From assembly GCF_034044635.1 (NCBI RefSeq), contig NZ_JAXCLX010000003.1, positions 62,001 through 126,000 on the forward strand: 64,000 nucleotides of DNA, in the 5' to 3' direction. The notes under the pieces are model-generated. The model ran no database searches and was not told the DNA's origin. It saw nothing but the letters and a program-made list of their open reading frames with translations. Within the stretch, counting starts at the first letter, position 1. The number at the start of each line of letters is the position of its first letter. This document shows positions 34,738 to 44,338 of the stretch, piece after piece. The DNA is from Dongia rigui (GTDB taxonomy: Bacteria; Pseudomonadota; Alphaproteobacteria; Dongiales; Dongiaceae). The translations under genes and the position numbers were made by a program.

Positions 34738-36660
34738 TCAATCCTGGGCGTCGCCCGTGACCGAACTGAGCAGGCTGCTGCAGGAGACATCCACCGCGTC
34801 GCCGGGCTCGATCAGCGGAATGGGCACGCCCTTGCCGATGGAGATTTCCGGCTTGCGGATCTTTCCCCGCAATTCGATCGGGGCGTCGATGTCGAGCAGG
34901 CTGAAATCCTTGGCATCGGCTTCGATTTCGATGTTGATGGCCTGCGACTTCAAATTGGCGTCGCCGCGAAAGTAGAGCACCGAATCCGTCGTGTCGACGA
35001 TGAACCGATCGAGGGTTGCCACGCCTTTATCGAGCGCGATGCGACCGGCGCCGCAGCGGATGGGGACGCGTTCGTCGTCCGTCACATAGAGGATGAGGGC
35101 CTGGCCGATATCGAGGCCAGCGAGTTCCACCAGCAGCCAACTGATGGCACCGCCTTTCATGCCCAGCCGGATATCGCCCTCGCCCGTGCCCATGACATCC
35201 GCCAGGGACTTTCCGTTGCCCTTCAACTTTACCCGGGCATGGATCTTGCCGTCGGTCGTATCGACATAAGGCGAGCCCTTGAAGAACGTCTTGAGATCGA
35301 GATTGGACAGCGCTAGATCGGCTTCGACCCGCGGGCGATCGGCCTTTGCATCCAGGATCATCGATCCTTGCACGACGCCGTTGGCCAAGCCCATCTTGAA
35401 GGGATCCAGCACCGCGCGCCCGTTGTCGATGCTGACATGACCATCTAGGGATTGCACCGGCAGGTAGTTCTCGGCAATGACCTTCTTGGCCTTGAGCGTT
35501 ACGTCCATGTCCATGACCCGCAGCTTCTCGGTCTTGAGTTGGAGATCGGGGAACAGCTCGCCCTGGGCTTCAAGTTGCTTGGCGATTTTCTCCTGCTGGG
35601 CCGAGGCCGATTCGTTTCCTTCCGTGGCCGGAGGGATGCCGATGAGCGGACCGAGGTCATCAAAATCGAGCACCTTTGACGTCAAATCCGCCGTGAGCAT
35701 GGGGCGCTTGGGGCCATAGTCGATCTTCACGTCGCCGCTGAGGTCGCTGTCACCGACGATACCGGTCATGTTCTGCAGCTGCCAGGCATCGCCTTTGTGC
35801 GTGAGATGCCCCTTAAGACTGTATGGCGGCGTGGATGGTGCAGGTACGCCAAGGATAGGGAAGATTTCAGAGAGGTCAGGCCCTTTCAGTTTCATCTGCA
35901 AGTCAACACCGGCGAGTTGGAATGGGTCGTCGACATGGCCGTCGATGTCGATGGCGGTCTGGCCGTAATCGATGACGAGCTTGAGTGGATAGGGTTTCGA
36001 CGTGTCCTGCAGCAACGCGACGGAGCCGCCGGTAAAGGCGACTTTGATGGGCTTGCCTTCCAAGGTGCCGTCGGCCTGGAATTCGGTCCGGTCCCGCGCC
36101 TCCGCCTCGCCGGCGCCGAGCCGCAAATCGCCGTTCAGCGCCAGATCCTTCTGGTGATCGAGATAGGTCAGCTTGCCCCTGGTGACGACGAACTTGTCAA
36201 TGATCGGCGCCTCGTCGCGCTCATCCGGCGCCGCGATCTCTGCCGCTGTCGCAAGGCCAGGGCTTTCGCCGAAACTCCAGTTGCCGCGGCCATCCTTGGC
36301 GCGCTCCAGCACAATCTTGGGTCGATCCAGGGTAATCTCGGGAAACTCGAATGCGCCGGTCAAAAGGGGCGCAAGACGCAGCTGGAAATCGATCATCCGC
36401 GCTTCCAGCATGTAGGGCTGTTTCGACCATGACGCATTGGCGATCCTGACATCGCTGAGGCGCACATGGGTCGTCCAGCCCCAATCGATCTGCGTACCGC
36501 CGATTGTCGTCTCGCGTCCGATCGCCGCACCCACCCGGCTCTGTGCCTCGTGGCGCAGGAAGTCCGATTGCAGCAGCGCGTATCCCGCAGCAACTGCCCC
36601 CAGCAGAACACCAATCGTGCTGCCGCAAACAATACCGAGGATCTTCAACGCCCTTCGCAC
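34738..36660 (-). CDS. AsmA-family protein
   Basis: The 640-residue protein has a short cytoplasmic tail, one N-terminal membrane helix (ALKILGIVCGSTIGVLLGAVAA) and a large periplasmic beta-rich body with the AsmA pattern (LSDVRIAN, DGRGNWSFGE, and late GEGDIRLGMKGGAISWLLVELAGLDIGQ). AsmA-like proteins are implicated in moving lipids or assembling the outer membrane. The GTG at 36660 follows GGAGG by 5 bases and is taken as start; a TTG further upstream lies in the terminator hairpin of csbD and is rejected. Confidence 0.85.
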   Translation of the reverse strand: MRRALKILGIVCGSTIGVLLGAVAAGYALLQSDFLRHEAQSRVGAAIGRETTIGGTQIDWGWTTHVRLSDVRIANASWSKQPYMLEARMIDFQLRLAPLLTGAFEFPEITLDRPKIVLERAKDGRGNWSFGESPGLATAAEIAAPDERDEAPIIDKFVVTRGKLTYLDHQKDLALNGDLRLGAGEAEARDRTEFQADGTLEGKPIKVAFTGGSVALLQDTSKPYPLKLVIDYGQTAIDIDGHVDDPFQLAGVDLQMKLKGPDLSEIFPILGVPAPSTPPYSLKGHLTHKGDAWQLQNMTGIVGDSDLSGDVKIDYGPKRPMLTADLTSKVLDFDDLGPLIGIPPATEGNESASAQQEKIAKQLEAQGELFPDLQLKTEKLRVMDMDVTLKAKKVIAENYLPVQSLDGHVSIDNGRAVLDPFKMGLANGVVQGSMILDAKADRPRVEADLALSNLDLKTFFKGSPYVDTTDGKIHARVKLKGNGKSLADVMGTGEGDIRLGMKGGAISWLLVELAGLDIGQALILYVTDDERVPIRCGAGRIALDKGVATLDRFIVDTTDSVLYFRGDANLKSQAINIEIEADAKDFSLLDIDAPIELRGKIRKPEISIGKGVPIPLIEPGDAVDVSCSSLLSSVTGDAQD

Positions 36661-36728
36661 ATGCGCCTCCTTGCGGAGAAAGACAGAAGACCAAGTCGTC
36701 AGGTCTGCCCGAAGTTCCCCAAATGACA

Positions 36729-36757
36729 ACGGCCCGCGCCTGGGTGGCGCGGGCCGT
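36729..36757 (-). terminator. Intrinsic terminator of csbD
   Basis: ACGGCCCGCGCC (36729-36740) and GGCGCGGGCCGT (36746-36757) form a perfect 12-bp stem with a 5-base loop. On the minus strand it is followed by TTGTCATTT, a modest U run. It lies 25 bases beyond the csbD stop and upstream of the asmA-family gene, so it separates the two. Confidence 0.65.
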
Positions 36758-36781
36758 CTCGCCTATCAATGACCGGTTGGT

Positions 36782-36997
36782 TTAGTTCGGCCACAGATCC
36801 TTGTTGCTGGCGCGGAAGGTATCGATCTGCTTCTGCGCTTCTTCGCGGGCAATGCCGTAGCGCTCTTGAATCTTGCCCACCAACTGGTCCTGGTGGCCTT
36901 CGAGCTTGGTGATGTCGTCGTCAGTGAGTTTGCCCCACTGTTCCTTCACTTTGCCCTTGAGCTGCTTCCAATTGCCGGCGATCTGATCCTGGTTCAT
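36782..36997 (-). CDS. CsbD-like stress protein
   Basis: This 71-residue protein matches CsbD: MNQDQIAGNWKQLKGKVKEQWGKLTDDD, the KLEGHQDQLVGKIQERYG middle and a C-terminal IDTFRASNKDLWPN. CsbD proteins are small, charged, induced in general stress, and of unknown mechanism. It is followed by a strong terminator and preceded by a GGAAC-containing promoter candidate. RBS GGAAGGAGAG precedes the ATG at 36997. Confidence 0.92.
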   Translation of the reverse strand: MNQDQIAGNWKQLKGKVKEQWGKLTDDDITKLEGHQDQLVGKIQERYGIAREEAQKQIDTFRASNKDLWPN

Positions 36998-37036
36998 GGG
37001 TCTCTCCTTCCAGTAAGAAATGGAACACGTGTAAGA

Positions 37037-37061
37037 AACACGCGCTGTTTGATTCGGTTCC
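37037..37061 (-). promoter_or_regulatory. Candidate EcfG-type promoter for csbD
   Basis: On the minus strand, GGAAC (37061-37057), 16 bases, then TGTT (37040-37037) resemble the alphaproteobacterial general-stress ECF promoter (GGAAC-N16/17-CGTT), with one mismatch in the -10. It lies 40-64 bases upstream of the csbD ATG. The GGAAC is just upstream of the dps stop codon region. Confidence 0.35.
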
Positions 37062-37063
37062 GC

Positions 37064-37567
37064 TCAATCGAGCAATGCACGCAGCATCCACACGGCCTTT
37101 TCATGCTCATGCAATCTGCTGGTCAGCAGGTCGGCGGTCGCTGCATCGCCAGCACCATCGGCCAGATCAATGGTTTCGCGGAAGGAGCGAGCCACGGCTT
37201 CATGATCGGCCACCAGCGCCTTGATCATGATCTCGCCCGCCTGGGTACCATCCGCATCTTCGATCTGTGTCAACTTGGCAAATTGCCCGAAACTGGCCGG
37301 TGCCGGATAGCCCAATGCGCGAATGCGTTCGGCTATCCCGTCAATCGCCCCGCCCAATTCTTCGTATTGGGCCTCGGTCAATTTGTGCAGGCCATAGAAA
37401 TGGGCGCCGACGACATTCCAGTGAAACCCTTGCGTCTTCACATAGAGCGCATAGGTATCAGCCAAGGCGCGCGCCACACCGTCGGCGACGGCTTTGCGGT
37501 CGGCGTTCTGGATGCCGGTCTTCACGTTTTCGACATGCGCTTTCGCCTGCAGTGCTTGAGCACTCAT
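37064..37567 (-). CDS. dps: Dps-family DNA-binding ferritin-like protein
   Basis: The 167-residue protein has the Dps ferroxidase region: KTQGFHWNVVGAHFYGLHKL, TEAQYEELGGAIDGIAERIRALG, and a late DHEAVARSFRETIDLADGAGD. Dps oxidises iron with peroxide and shields DNA in starvation and oxidative stress. It sits between csbD and a DUF883-like gene on the same strand, each probably separately transcribed because hairpins lie between them. The N-terminal tail is short. Confidence 0.92.
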   Translation of the reverse strand: MSAQALQAKAHVENVKTGIQNADRKAVADGVARALADTYALYVKTQGFHWNVVGAHFYGLHKLTEAQYEELGGAIDGIAERIRALGYPAPASFGQFAKLTQIEDADGTQAGEIMIKALVADHEAVARSFRETIDLADGAGDAATADLLTSRLHEHEKAVWMLRALLD

Positions 37568-37596
37568 CGGTCCGACTCCTTCTTATGTGACGGGGA

Positions 37597-37627
37597 AAGC
37601 GTCGCAGCCCACGGTGCTGCGACGCTT
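37597..37627. terminator. Hairpin between the DUF883-like gene and dps
   Basis: AAGCGTCGCAG (37597-37607) and CTGCGACGCTT (37617-37627) form a perfect 11-bp stem with a 9-base loop. On the minus strand it is followed by TCCCC, so a classic U run is absent. It is placed to separate the DUF883-like transcript from dps. Confidence 0.5.
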
Positions 37628-37635
37628 ATCGTTTA

Positions 37636-37660
37636 AATGAACCAGATGATCTCTGGTTCC
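37636..37660 (-). promoter_or_regulatory. Candidate EcfG-type promoter for dps
   Basis: On the minus strand GGAAC (37660-37656), 16 bases, then CATT (37639-37636) match GGAAC-N16-CGTT with one mismatch. It lies 69-93 bases upstream of the dps ATG and just upstream of the hairpin at 37597-37627. The adjacency to a stress gene supports it. Confidence 0.35.
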
Positions 37661-37670
37661 TGAGACATAC

Positions 37671-37934
37671 CTATCGGCGCCCGATCAGGTAGCCGGCAAT
37701 GGCACCCACCGCGAGCGTGGCTGCAAGCGTCGTGAGCGGTCGTTCCGACACCCGTTCACCGGCCTTGCGGGCCATAGCACCAGCTTCGGCCTGAACCCGT
37801 TCGGTGCCCTCTTTCAGGGCTTCACTGGCCTGGGCGGCCTTGTCGCGCAGAACATCGCCGGCATCGTGAACGGCGCGCTGGACGCCATCCTGGACGTTCT
37901 GGACATTGGGTCGGGCCGTGGAAAAATTCGTCAT
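37671..37934 (-). CDS. DUF883/ElaB-like membrane-anchored protein
   Basis: This 87-residue protein starts MTNFSTARPNVQNVQDGV (ATG 37934) and has an amphipathic coiled-coil helix (residues 20-60, with GDVLRDKAAQASEALKEG) and a C-terminal hydrophobic anchor ending GAIAGYLIGRR. That layout matches DUF883/ElaB proteins, which tether ribosomes to the membrane in E. coli stress. The gene is near Dps and CsbD, consistent with a stress role. The N-terminal extension in the frame is rejected. Confidence 0.75.
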   Translation of the reverse strand: MTNFSTARPNVQNVQDGVQRAVHDAGDVLRDKAAQASEALKEGTERVQAEAGAMARKAGERVSERPLTTLAATLAVGAIAGYLIGRR

Positions 37935-38085
37935 CGGATTAACTCCATCTTTTGATTTAAGGGCGTCTGCCTCCATAAATGCCTCGATGGTGTATTGGTT
38001 GCTCCGAAAGGGACTGTCGGGTGAGAAGTCATGAGGAATGATACAATCCACCCGGTTCCAGGTGATCGTGACGGAGAAAGAACAG

Positions 38086-39207
38086 ATGGCGCAGCTCAGT
38101 ATTCGCGAAGTCCGTAAAAGTTATGCTCAGGTCGATATCCTGAAGGGTATCGATATCGAGCTCGGCGATGGCGAGTTTCTGGTCCTGCTGGGGCCGTCCG
38201 GTTGCGGCAAGTCCACCCTCCTCAACATTATTGCCGGCCTGACGGATGTCAGCTCCGGCGAAATCCGCGTCGGCGACCGGGTCATCAACAACGTTCACCC
38301 CAAGGACCGAGACATCGCCATGGTGTTTCAGTCCTATGCCCTCTATCCCAATATGAATGTGGCCAAAAACATGGCGTTCGGGCTTGAGATGCGGGGCGTC
38401 GAGCGCCCGGCGCGCGAGGCGGCAGTGGCCAAGGTCGCCAAGCTGCTGCAGATCGAGCATCTGCTGGCGCGCAAGCCCGGCGAGCTTTCCGGCGGCCAGC
38501 GCCAGCGCGTCGCCATCGGCCGTGCCCTGGTGCGTGAGCCGAAGGTCTTCCTATTCGACGAACCGCTCTCCAATCTCGATGCCAAGTTGCGCGTGGAAAT
38601 GCGCACCGAAATCAAGAAGCTGCACCAGCGCCTCGGCACGACGATCGTTTACGTGACCCATGACCAGATCGAGGCGATGACCCTGGCAAGCCGCATCGCC
38701 ATCATGAAGGATGGCCTGGTCCAGCAATTCGCGACCCCCGCCGAAATCTATGACCGGCCGGCGAACATGTATGTGGCGGGCTTCATCGGGGCGCCGGCGA
38801 TGAACTTCCTGCGCGGGCAAATTGCCCAGCAGGATGGGCGCCTGGGCGTCACCGCGGCCGTCAGGGCGCATGGCAACGAAGGCCCGCGTTTCCTGCCGCT
38901 GGCGCAGCCGACATCCGACATCCAGGGTTGGGTCGGCCGCGATATCGTCCTCGGCGTCCGCCCCGAAGCCATCTCCATTGCCGGCAGCCACGAACGTGCG
39001 AGTGCCAGCGCCGAGATCGAGGCGGAGATCGATGTCGTCGAGCCGACCGGCGCCGACACGCTCGCTTATTTCACCATGGGTGGCGCCAGCGCCGTGGCGC
39101 GGGTCCGCCCGCAGGACATTGCCGGGACCGGTGGCACCTTGCGCTTTGCCTTCGATCTCAGCCGCAGCAGCCTCTTTGACCCGGCGACGGAGGCGCGGCT
39201 GAATTAG
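38086..39207 (+). CDS. Sugar ABC transporter ATP-binding protein (UgpC/MsmK-like)
   Basis: The 373-residue ATPase is of the CUT1 class: Walker A GPSGCGKST, signature LSGGQRQRVAIGRAL, Walker B FLFDEPLSNLD, and the H-loop TIVYVTHDQIEAM. The C-terminal part (after about 235) is the regulatory OB-type domain of UgpC/MalK-like proteins. It has no permease or binding-protein genes nearby. It is probably a shared ATPase for sugar importers, and lies just upstream of the glucose catabolic operon (160 bases). ATG at 38086 after GGAGAAAG. Confidence 0.88.
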   Translation: MAQLSIREVRKSYAQVDILKGIDIELGDGEFLVLLGPSGCGKSTLLNIIAGLTDVSSGEIRVGDRVINNVHPKDRDIAMVFQSYALYPNMNVAKNMAFGLEMRGVERPAREAAVAKVAKLLQIEHLLARKPGELSGGQRQRVAIGRALVREPKVFLFDEPLSNLDAKLRVEMRTEIKKLHQRLGTTIVYVTHDQIEAMTLASRIAIMKDGLVQQFATPAEIYDRPANMYVAGFIGAPAMNFLRGQIAQQDGRLGVTAAVRAHGNEGPRFLPLAQPTSDIQGWVGRDIVLGVRPEAISIAGSHERASASAEIEAEIDVVEPTGADTLAYFTMGGASAVARVRPQDIAGTGGTLRFAFDLSRSSLFDPATEARLN

Positions 39208-39367
39208 TTCGGCGGGAAGCCGCTGCTGAAATAATACGTTTGGGCAGAATCGAGCAGAATCAGGCGATTGCCGCTGATCAAGGGTTGGCACCCGGCGGCC
39301 AGTCGGGGCAAACTGTGGCCGATGCCAGCGCAATCATTCATTCGATCCGCCCCCGTAGGGACCCCAA

Positions 39368-40861
39368 ATGCAGCGTAACACCCTGATTTCTCAGCCATTC
39401 GACATGATCGTTTTTGGCGGGCGCGGCGACCTTGCCCGCCGCAAACTGATTCCGGCGCTTTACCATCTCGCCCGCGAACAGCGCCTGCCCGATGACGGCC
39501 GCATCATCTGCGTCTCCCGGGGGGCGATGGCGAACGAAGATTTCGTCAAGATGATGCATGACGATTGCATCACCCATTCCGGCGACGGCACCAAGGACGG
39601 GCAGTTTGACGAGCAATCCTGGGCCAGTTTCGCGACGCGCCTTACCTATCTTGGCCTCGATGCCACGGACATCAAAAGCTATGAGAGCCTCGCCACGCTG
39701 CTCAAAGGGCGCGAGGAGGTGGTGCGCGCCTTCTATCTGGCGACCGCACCGGATATTTTCGGTCCCATTGCCGCCAATCTGAAGGCGCTCAATCTCGTGA
39801 CCCCGGCCTCGCGCCTCGTCCTTGAGAAGCCGCTGGGCAAGGACCTCGCCTCGGCACATGAGATCAACGCCGCTGTCGCCAAGGCCTTTACCGAGCCGCA
39901 GACCTATCGCATCGATCACTATCTCGGCAAGGAGACGGTGCAGAACCTGATGGTGCTGCGCTTTGCCAATGCCCTGTTCGAACCGCTGTGGAACCGCACC
40001 TATATCGACCATGTGCAGATTTCGGTCGCGGAGACCGTCGGGGTCGGCGGTCGCTGGAAATACTATAATGAATCCGGCGCGCTGCGCGACATGGTGCAGA
40101 ACCATCTGCTGCAGCTGATCTGCTTGACCGCGATGGAGCCGCCCTCGACGCTGGATGCGGACATGATCCGTGACGAGAAGCTGAAGGTTCTGCGCGCCCT
40201 GCAGCCGATCCATGCCGCCGACGTCGCCCATGCAACCGTGCGGGGGCAATACAAGGCCGGCAACATCACTGGCAAGACGGTTTCGGGCTATCTCGAGGAA
40301 ACCGATTCCGAGGCCCACAGCAATACCGAGACTTTTGTGGCGATCAAAGTCGCCATCGAGAACTGGCGCTGGGCGGGCGTACCCTTCTACATCCGCACCG
40401 GCAAGCGCCTGCCGTCGCGATCCTCCGAAATCGTGGTGCAGTTCAAGACGCCGCCGCATTCGCCCTATCCGGAATCGGCCGGTACGATCCATCCCAACAA
40501 GCTGGTGATGCGGCTGCAGCCCGATGAAGGCATCCGCCTCATCATGCTCAACAAGGGACGCGGTCCCGGCGAGTTGAAGCTGCGCCAGACGGCGCTCGAT
40601 CTCTCCTTTGCCGAGACCTTCGGCGGACGCTCGCCCGATGCCTATGAGCGCCTGCTGCTCGATGTCATCCGCGGCCGGCCGGCCTTGTTCATGCGCCTCG
40701 ATGAATTGGAAGCCGCCTGGCGCTGGATCGACGGCATTCAGCAAGGCTGGTCCGACACGGCCCTGGCGCCCAAGCCCTATGCGGCTGGCTCCTGGGGACC
40801 GAGTGCCGCCATCGCGCTCATTGAACGGGATGGCCGCACCTGGCACGAGGACGATATTTAG
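39368..40861 (+). CDS. zwf: Glucose-6-phosphate 1-dehydrogenase
   Basis: This 497-residue enzyme converts glucose-6-phosphate to 6-phosphogluconolactone, making NADPH. Signatures are IVFGGRGDLARRKLIPALY at the N-terminus and YRIDHYLGKETVQNLMVLRF with the catalytic His region, then LQLICLTAMEPP. It begins the Entner-Doudoroff operon. Its TAG shares one base with the GTG start of pgl. Note that the nucleotide loop is GGRGDLARRK rather than the more common GASGDLAKRK. Confidence 0.96.
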   Translation: MQRNTLISQPFDMIVFGGRGDLARRKLIPALYHLAREQRLPDDGRIICVSRGAMANEDFVKMMHDDCITHSGDGTKDGQFDEQSWASFATRLTYLGLDATDIKSYESLATLLKGREEVVRAFYLATAPDIFGPIAANLKALNLVTPASRLVLEKPLGKDLASAHEINAAVAKAFTEPQTYRIDHYLGKETVQNLMVLRFANALFEPLWNRTYIDHVQISVAETVGVGGRWKYYNESGALRDMVQNHLLQLICLTAMEPPSTLDADMIRDEKLKVLRALQPIHAADVAHATVRGQYKAGNITGKTVSGYLEETDSEAHSNTETFVAIKVAIENWRWAGVPFYIRTGKRLPSRSSEIVVQFKTPPHSPYPESAGTIHPNKLVMRLQPDEGIRLIMLNKGRGPGELKLRQTALDLSFAETFGGRSPDAYERLLLDVIRGRPALFMRLDELEAAWRWIDGIQQGWSDTALAPKPYAAGSWGPSAAIALIERDGRTWHEDDI

Positions 40862-41559
40862 TGACCGTTCGGACGGCCGAATATGCCGACCGCGGCGCCT
40901 TGGTTGCGGCCGTTGCGGCCCAGATCGTCAAGGACCTGCAGGCGGCCGTGAGTGCTCATGGCAGCGCCATTTTGATCGTCCCTGGCGGCACGACGCCAGT
41001 CGCAGTCTTCGAGCATTTGGCTGCTACACCCTTTGCCTGGGACAAAGTGACGGTGGTGCCCTGCGATGAACGCTGGGTCGGCATCGAGCATCCCGACAGC
41101 AATGAAGGGCTGATCCGCCGGCATCTGTTGCAGGGCGAGGCATCCGCTGCCGGGGTCCTCGGGCTCTATCGACAGACCGCGACACCGGCCGAGGCTGTCG
41201 ATGCTGTTGCCGCCGCCTTGGCCAAGCTGCCCCGCCCCTTTTCCAGTGTCTTTCTCGGCATGGGCGAAGACGGGCATTTTGCCTCGCTTTTCCCGGGCCG
41301 CCAGCAAACACCGGCAGCGCTCGACCTCAATAACAAGGCCGATATCATGGTCTTGCCCGAGCCGGCCAAGGGACATCCGCGCATCGGCCTGACCCTTTCG
41401 GCGCTCGTCGATTGCAGCCATGTGCTGCTGGCAGTGACGGGTGCCGAAAAACGGATTGTGCTGGACCGGGCGATGGCCGATATCAACGCTGATACCTACC
41501 CGATCGCGGCCCTGTTGCGACAGACCCGCACGCCGGTCGACATCTTCACAGGCGCATGA
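40861..41559 (+). CDS. pgl: 6-phosphogluconolactonase
   Basis: The 232-residue protein opens with GTG and has [16 protein letters not shown], the [20 protein letters not shown] region and [15 protein letters not shown], all typical of 6-phosphogluconolactonase. It hydrolyses the lactone made by Zwf. The GTG overlaps the zwf stop by 1 base and its TGA overlaps edd by 4 bases. Confidence 0.95.
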   Translation: MTVRTAEYADRGALVAAVAAQIVKDLQAAVSAHGSAILIVPGGTTPVAVFEHLAATPFAWDKVTVVPCDERWVGIEHPDSNEGLIRRHLLQGEASAAGVLGLYRQTATPAEAVDAVAAALAKLPRPFSSVFLGMGEDGHFASLFPGRQQTPAALDLNNKADIMVLPEPAKGHPRIGLTLSALVDCSHVLLAVTGAEKRIVLDRAMADINADTYPIAALLRQTRTPVDIFTGA

Positions 41560-43382
41560 GGCACACCATGCATCCCACCATCGAAACCGTCACCACCCGC
41601 ATCCGCGCCCGCAGCAAAGCGAGCCGCGAGAAGTATCTGGGCCGTATCGCCGAGGCACGCGCCAAGGGCGTCAAGCGCGGGCATCTTTCCTGCGGCAACC
41701 TCGCCCACGGCTTTGCCGCCTGCTCGGCCTCTGAGAAAGAAGCCCTCATAGGGACGACGTTGCCCAATCTCGGCATCGTCTCGGCCTATAACGACATGCT
41801 GTCAGCCCACCAGCCGCTCAAGGATTATCCGGAACAGATCAAGGCGGCAGTTGCCGGCCATGCCACGGCGCAATTCGCCGGTGGCGTTCCGGCAATGTGC
41901 GATGGCGTCACCCAGGGCCAGACGGGCATGGAATTGTCGCTGTTCAGCCGCGACGTCATCGCCATGGCAACCGCCGTGTCGCTGTCGCATGACATGTTCG
42001 ATGCTGCCCTCATGCTGGGTGTATGCGACAAGATCGTTCCGGGGCTGCTGATCGGCGCCTTGAGCTTTGGCCATCTGCCAACCGTCTTCGTCCCTGCCGG
42101 CCCGATGCCGTCCGGCCTGCCCAATGCCGAGAAGTCGCGCATCCGCCAGCTTTATGCCGAAGGGAAAGTCGGCAGGAAGGAGTTGCTGGAGGCCGAGGCC
42201 GCGTCCTACCACGCGCCCGGCACCTGCACTTTTTATGGCACGGCCAACAGCAACCAGATGCTGATGGAAGTGATGGGCCTGCACATGCCGGGCGCCGCCT
42301 TCGTCAACCCCGGCACGCCCTTGCGCGCGGCGCTCACTGCCGCCGCCGCAAAGCGCGTCGCGGGCGCCACAGCTCTTGGCAATGACTACCGGCCGATCGG
42401 CGAGATGGTCGATGAGAAGGCCCTGGTGAATGCCATCGTTGGCCTGGTGGCGACGGGCGGATCCACCAATCACACCATTCACCTGATCGCCGTCGCCGCG
42501 GCCGCCGGCATCAAGCTGGAATGGCAGGATTTCGCCGACATCTCCGGTGTGACGCCGTTGCTGTGCCGCATCTATCCCAATGGCCAGGCGGACGTGAATC
42601 ACTTCCAGGCCGCCGGCGGCTTCGGCTTCCTCGTGCGCGAATTGCTCGGCGCCGGCCTCCTGCATCGCGACGTCAAGACATTGGTCGGCGATGGTCTCGA
42701 GGCCTATGCGCAGGAACCCTATCTCGATGGCGATCAGCTGCGCTGGCGCGACGCACCGGCCCAGTCGCTCGACCTCGATGTGCTGCGCCCGGCCAGCAAC
42801 CCCTTCGCGCCGGATGGCGGCATTCGCGTTCTCGGCGGCAATCTCGGGCAGTCGATCATCAAGGTCTCGGCCGTGAAACCGACGCACCGTGTCATCGAGG
42901 CGCCCGCCATGGTCTTCACCAGCCAGCATGCTGTGCAGAAGGCCTTCAAGGATGGCCTGCTGCACAAGGACGTGGTGGTCGTCGTGAAGGGCCAGGGCCC
43001 CCGCGCCAACGGCATGCCGGAACTCCATCAACTGACCCCGGCCTTGGGCGTGTTGCTGGATCTCGGCTACAAAGTCGCACTCGTGACCGACGGCCGTATG
43101 TCGGGCGCATCCGGCAAGGTGCCGGCGGCGATCCATCTCTCGCCCGAGGCCGTTGCCGACGGGCCAATCGCCCGCATCCGCGACGGCGACATCATCCGCC
43201 TCGACACGGAGACGGGCGAGCTCAACGTCAAGGCGCCGGACCTTGCAACCCGCAAGAGCGACGTTCCGGATACCAGCGCCCATGAAGCGGGCTGTGGGCG
43301 CGAGCTCTTTGCCGGCTTCCGCGCCTTGGTCGGCGGCGCTGAACATGGCGCGGCCAGCTTCGGCTGGGAAGGGATCGTATGA
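41556..43382 (+). CDS. edd: 6-phosphogluconate dehydratase
   Basis: The 608-residue Fe-S dehydratase makes 2-keto-3-deoxy-6-phosphogluconate. It has [31 protein letters not shown], the cluster cysteines in [10 protein letters not shown] and [11 protein letters not shown], and late [20 protein letters not shown]. The ATG at 41556 overlaps pgl; a second ATG is at 41568. Length is normal for Edd, and it is distinguished from IlvD by the [18 protein letters not shown] and GATALG regions. Overlaps glk by 4 bases. Confidence 0.94.
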   Translation: MRHTMHPTIETVTTRIRARSKASREKYLGRIAEARAKGVKRGHLSCGNLAHGFAACSASEKEALIGTTLPNLGIVSAYNDMLSAHQPLKDYPEQIKAAVAGHATAQFAGGVPAMCDGVTQGQTGMELSLFSRDVIAMATAVSLSHDMFDAALMLGVCDKIVPGLLIGALSFGHLPTVFVPAGPMPSGLPNAEKSRIRQLYAEGKVGRKELLEAEAASYHAPGTCTFYGTANSNQMLMEVMGLHMPGAAFVNPGTPLRAALTAAAAKRVAGATALGNDYRPIGEMVDEKALVNAIVGLVATGGSTNHTIHLIAVAAAAGIKLEWQDFADISGVTPLLCRIYPNGQADVNHFQAAGGFGFLVRELLGAGLLHRDVKTLVGDGLEAYAQEPYLDGDQLRWRDAPAQSLDLDVLRPASNPFAPDGGIRVLGGNLGQSIIKVSAVKPTHRVIEAPAMVFTSQHAVQKAFKDGLLHKDVVVVVKGQGPRANGMPELHQLTPALGVLLDLGYKVALVTDGRMSGASGKVPAAIHLSPEAVADGPIARIRDGDIIRLDTETGELNVKAPDLATRKSDVPDTSAHEAGCGRELFAGFRALVGGAEHGAASFGWEGIV

Positions 43383-44338
43383 GCGCATCCCTCGCCCTGG
43401 TTGCCGATATTGGCGGGACCAACGCGCGCTTTGCCCTGTCTCGCCCGGGTATCGGCCTTGATCGCATGAAGACATTGTCGGCGGCCGACTACCCCAATAT
43501 CGGCAACGCCATCACCGCCTATCTCGACTGGGCCAATGCGAAGCCGGAACTCGCTTGTTTCGCCGTTGCCTGCCCGGCCCGTGAAGACGAGATCGAGTTC
43601 ACCAACTCTACATGGCACTTTTCGCGCAACGAGACCGCCCGGCATTTCGGCTGGTCGCGTCTCTCCACCATCAATGACTTCGAGGCCCTGGCCTTAGGTG
43701 TGCCGCATGTGCGCCCCGAGGGACTGCACAATGTGCGACGCGGAACGTCCGAGCCCAAGGCACCGCGCGCCGTGCTTGGCCCAGGGACCGGCTTCGGCGT
43801 TTCGGGTTTGGTCTGCGACCAGCATGGCGGCTGGGTGGCCCTCGCCGGCGAAGGCGGCCATGTCGGCTTTGCCCCCCAGGACGATCTCGAGATCGAAATG
43901 CTGCGCTACCTGCAAGCGCGTTTCGGCCGCGTCTCATGCGAGCGACTCCTCTCTGGCGAAGGTCTCGTCAACATCTACGAATTCCTCAGTGTGCAGGCCG
44001 GCAAAGCCGCCGAACGGCCGAGTCCGGCCGAGATCACGGCGCGCGGCCTCGAACAGGGCGAGCGCATCGCGCGCGATGCTTTGCGGCGCTTCTGCGCGAT
44101 CCTGGGTTCGGCCGCCGGCGACCTCGCCCTCATCCTGGGCTCGACGGGTGGCGTCTATATCGGCGGCGGTATCGTGCCCCGCCTCCTGCCCATCCTGCTC
44201 GACAGCCCCTTCGAGGAGCGCTTCACGAATAAGGGACGCTTATCGTCGTTGCTGGCCGACATGCCGATCTATGTCATTCTCGACAACACCCTGGCGCTGC
44301 TCGGCGCCGCTGCAACTCTCAATCAAGGTGACCAATGA
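43379..44338 (+). CDS. glk: Glucokinase
   Basis: This 319-residue kinase phosphorylates glucose with ATP. It has the Glk-family ATP-binding motif [14 protein letters not shown] at the start, [27 protein letters not shown], and [10 protein letters not shown] with the late [17 protein letters not shown]. It belongs to the bacterial glucokinase family rather than ROK. Together with the rest of the operon it lets free glucose enter the Entner-Doudoroff route. ATGA overlaps on both sides. Confidence 0.94.
   Translation: MSASLALVADIGGTNARFALSRPGIGLDRMKTLSAADYPNIGNAITAYLDWANAKPELACFAVACPAREDEIEFTNSTWHFSRNETARHFGWSRLSTINDFEALALGVPHVRPEGLHNVRRGTSEPKAPRAVLGPGTGFGVSGLVCDQHGGWVALAGEGGHVGFAPQDDLEIEMLRYLQARFGRVSCERLLSGEGLVNIYEFLSVQAGKAAERPSPAEITARGLEQGERIARDALRRFCAILGSAAGDLALILGSTGGVYIGGGIVPRLLPILLDSPFEERFTNKGRLSSLLADMPIYVILDNTLALLGAAATLNQGDQ

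Noticed and set aside
36661-36729. Extension of the AsmA-family gene to a TTG at 36729
   Set aside because: It would start at the base of the csbD terminator stem; the GTG at 36660 has a GGAGG ribosome-binding site.
39338-40846. 502-residue open frame opposite zwf
   Set aside because: Antisense shadow of zwf with composition typical of reverse-strand reading.
41802-43475. 557-residue open frame opposite edd
   Set aside because: Antisense shadow of edd and the start of glk; no domain pattern.
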